A stretch of 64,000 nt of DNA from Mucilaginibacter sp. JRF. Lineage in GTDB: Bacteria > Bacteroidota > Bacteroidia > Sphingobacteriales > Sphingobacteriaceae. The notes under the pieces were generated by a model. The model searched no databases. It saw only the letters and a program-made list of their open reading frames with translations, and was not told the origin of the DNA. The translations under genes and the position numbers were made by a program. This document shows, piece by piece, positions 63,201 to 64,000 of the stretch (its first letter is position 1; each line of letters opens with the position of its first letter). The DNA is taken from positions 372,001 to 436,000 of the forward strand of contig NZ_JADFBY010000001.1 in the NCBI RefSeq assembly GCF_015223065.1. The letters are read 5' to 3'.

Positions 63201-63619
63201 ACGTGTTTTATAACGAAATTCTGCGTCACCCGCTGCATTCAGGTTATGACAATACGCTCGAGCGTTTCCTTGACCGCTGGAGGCCTGCAAACCCATCAGC
63301 CGAACCGTTTGACCAAAAAACACAGTTCATTCCGGGTAAATACCCAATGCCGGGTGGTTCTGATCCCGGTCGCGAATCTCAGTTCGCTATGTACAACAAT
63401 CGTTACATCCGCTTAAAAAATGTTGAGCTGGGTTATACCTTCCCGGTATCTATCAGCAAATGGGTGGGCATCCGCAAGGCAAGGCTGGCTGTGGGTGGTT
63501 ACAACCTGTTAACCTTCTCGCCAGTAAGTTTTGTTGACCCCGAGCATCCCGAAGACCAGGGCGGTTATATGTACCCGCTTAACAAAACATTCAATGTTAG
63601 TCTTTCCTGCAAATTCTAA
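60206..63619 (+). CDS. SusC/RagA family TonB-linked outer membrane protein
   Basis: The 1137-aa receptor starts at ATG 60206 with a long leader before the true signal sequence (KLTTLLIVLTMLQVSATSLAQ from about residue 24). An STN domain (about 50-120), a CarboxypepD_reg domain (about 130-205) and the SusC plug (about 215-340) follow, the plug with VVVVGYGTQKRATLTGAVA and IIDGVPRDN. The remaining part is a 22-stranded barrel ending in FNVSLSCKF. It imports oligosaccharides with the SusD lipoprotein encoded 9 bases downstream. The STN domain links it to the FecI/FecR pair just upstream. The glycan cannot be told, since no glycosidase gene of this locus is in the window. Confidence 0.95.
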   Translation: MYAIYFKKSVQLRRCISQSLLIMKLTTLLIVLTMLQVSATSLAQKVTLSETNTSLEKIFDKISSQTGYDFLFIRKTMQKTTPVSIDVKNVELKDVLQQIFKDQPLKYSVDDRSIIVTRNELPVILIENNALRLINISGKVTDENGAILPGATIRVKDKTIAVAADNKGEFTLRNIDEGDVLIISFAGFITQEIKVNDATPLTVVLKTDEKALTEVVVVGYGTQKRATLTGAVATIQDKDIVRTKNENVMNALTGQVPGLRVRQQNSEPGVFGSSMDIRGLGNPLVIIDGVPRDNIAKLDPNDIESISVLKDASAAVYGVQAANGVVLVTTKSGAENSTFNVDYNGSMLWQRPSGLPRTVGAVDYMRLANELDMNRVDGAGTWRYSQEMIEAFASGQRQSTDWNSAVMRDQAPQSQHNLSISNGNNKTRFFTSLGYQKQESFFNSDKGFDYDKFNLRANLNSKLNENLTFDLKTSAITDERNRTQFSSNDIIRASWRQIAIDPIYANNTSPYYYHTTISESNNPVAWINRDYVGYIRYHTKTLQSSASLNYKLPYIKGLSAEAFYSYDYNIDEVKNYSRAYEQFRYDEAAGIYSTFAMRTPSTIRRDFAERSSSIYRFSLKYANVFNNVHNVSALVLHEGRKQQGDGFYASRQLSLDIDELFAGDADKQVGSMDVAQRFEYANQSYVGRVNYSYKGKYLFEGAFRMDGSSRFPKNGRWGFFPSTSVGYRVSEEGFWKESLKGVISDLKIRASYGVMGDDSGIAYQFVSGFNYPSGAAIFDGKYVNGAASTGIPNYNITWYESKMLDAGFDMELWNGKMGVTFDVFRRNRTGLLASRAQSIPGTIGAAFPLENLNSDRNEGFELAINHKASFRNITYTVGGNVSLTRIMNMDVQRAGDRSAYHNWRNNTQNRYSNIWWGLEAGGQYQSFQEIAEFPVYTSRGELPGNYYHKDWNGDGVIDDMDMHPMGFGAAPLLNFGINASVMYKGWDFFMLWQGASMSNVFYNEILRHPLHSGYDNTLERFLDRWRPANPSAEPFDQKTQFIPGKYPMPGGSDPGRESQFAMYNNRYIRLKNVELGYTFPVSISKWVGIRKARLAVGGYNLLTFSPVSFVDPEHPEDQGGYMYPLNKTFNVSLSCKF

Positions 63620-63628
63620 GAAATCATC

Positions 63629-64000
63629 ATGAAAAAAATATATCGCATATTGATGATCGTGGTAACGATCACGCTCATATCAACCTCATGTAATAAGATG
63701 GATATTCCGCCGGCCAATCTTTTGGTTAACGACGATATATTCAGAACCACCAATGGCATTACGGCTTACTTCGCCAAAATGTATTCATCATTACCGTTGG
63801 AGGATTTTCGCTACTCGCATAACCGTGGCTTTAATAACGAACGTGTAACCCACAACGTAGGTGGTATTACCGGCGAGGCTGTTGGCCGCGATACGCAAAT
63901 GTTACCGGCCGTACAATGGTTTGGTGAAGGCTACTCGCTGCTGCGCGATGTAAATATGTTTATTAAAACCCTGGCGCAATATGCCGGCTATCACAGCGAA
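63629..64000 (+). CDS. SusD/RagB family lipoprotein (3' end outside window)
   Basis: The first 124 codons are visible from ATG 63629. A lipobox STSC (about Cys21) is followed by NKMDIPPANLL, and helices typical of the SusD TPR-like fold begin with ITAYFAKMYSSLP and GYSLLRDVNMFIKTL. SusD-type proteins cap the SusC barrel and bind the glycan. The gene starts 9 bases after the SusC stop codon. The frame is still open at base 64000. Confidence 0.9.
   Translation, partial: MKKIYRILMIVVTITLISTSCNKMDIPPANLLVNDDIFRTTNGITAYFAKMYSSLPLEDFRYSHNRGFNNERVTHNVGGITGEAVGRDTQMLPAVQWFGEGYSLLRDVNMFIKTLAQYAGYHSE

Noticed and set aside
1..64000. tRNA, rRNA, CRISPR array, insertion sequence or prophage genes
   Set aside because: No cloverleaf arms, repeat-spacer pattern, transposase or phage structural genes were found on reading intergenic regions and ORFs.

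Overview
The window looks like chromosome of a Bacteroidota species of the family Sphingobacteriaceae, most likely a Mucilaginibacter-like plant or soil saprophyte. The reasons are SusC/SusD and other STN-containing TonB receptors, FecI/FecR switches, many secreted glycoside hydrolases, lipoproteins of the 'CKK' type, GTG/TTG starts, little use of Shine-Dalgarno sites and several TAnnTTTG promoter boxes. The genus is an inference from gene content. No rRNA, tRNA, CRISPR array, prophage or insertion sequence was seen.

Layout. 0-6.8 kb: end of a polysaccharide-utilisation region with GH51, GH127 and GH78 enzymes (arabinose- and rhamnose-containing pectin side chains). The GH51 gene has an apparent frameshift just before its C-terminus. 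6.8-15.9 kb: core genes (mutS2, a DUF4296 lipoprotein, a yggS-GNAT-DUF3298-aspartate kinase operon, DUF4920, YitT, a carboxypeptidase-regulatory-like protein, an RRM protein). 16.2-20.8 kb: DUF1080, beta-propeller-cytochrome c and DUF1080 operon. 21.1-23.6 kb: GH18 endoglycosidase with a beta/gamma-crystallin-like tail, and GH76. 23.8-27.4 kb: MBOAT, SGNH-like and acyltransferase-3 operon for glycan O-acylation. 27.5-32.4 kb: SDR, OM barrel, small conserved ORF, GH20 and an NHL-repeat lipoprotein. 32.4-33.7 kb: gene-poor AT-rich stretch.

33.7-43.1 kb: an AraC regulator divergent from a ThuA/propeller/HEAT/azurin-like fusion, sugar epimerase, Gfo/Idh/MocA oxidoreductase, GH39 and MFS transporter. 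With the DUF1080 cluster this suggests oxidative (3-keto-sugar) glycoside catabolism, one cluster ending electron transfer in heme c and the other in a type 1 copper site. 43.1-47.9 kb: PchR-like AraC regulator divergent from a TonB receptor and a DUF4374 lipoprotein, resembling the XusA/XusB xenosiderophore pair. 48.1-58.2 kb: ECF sigma/FecR followed by a large TonB receptor, two paralogous beta-helix-like lipoproteins, an OM barrel protein, an S41 peptidase and a possible 24-aa membrane peptide. This is the best candidate here for an undescribed uptake or surface-processing system. 58.3-64.0 kb: a second ECF sigma/FecR switch with a SusC/SusD pair, cut off by the window end.
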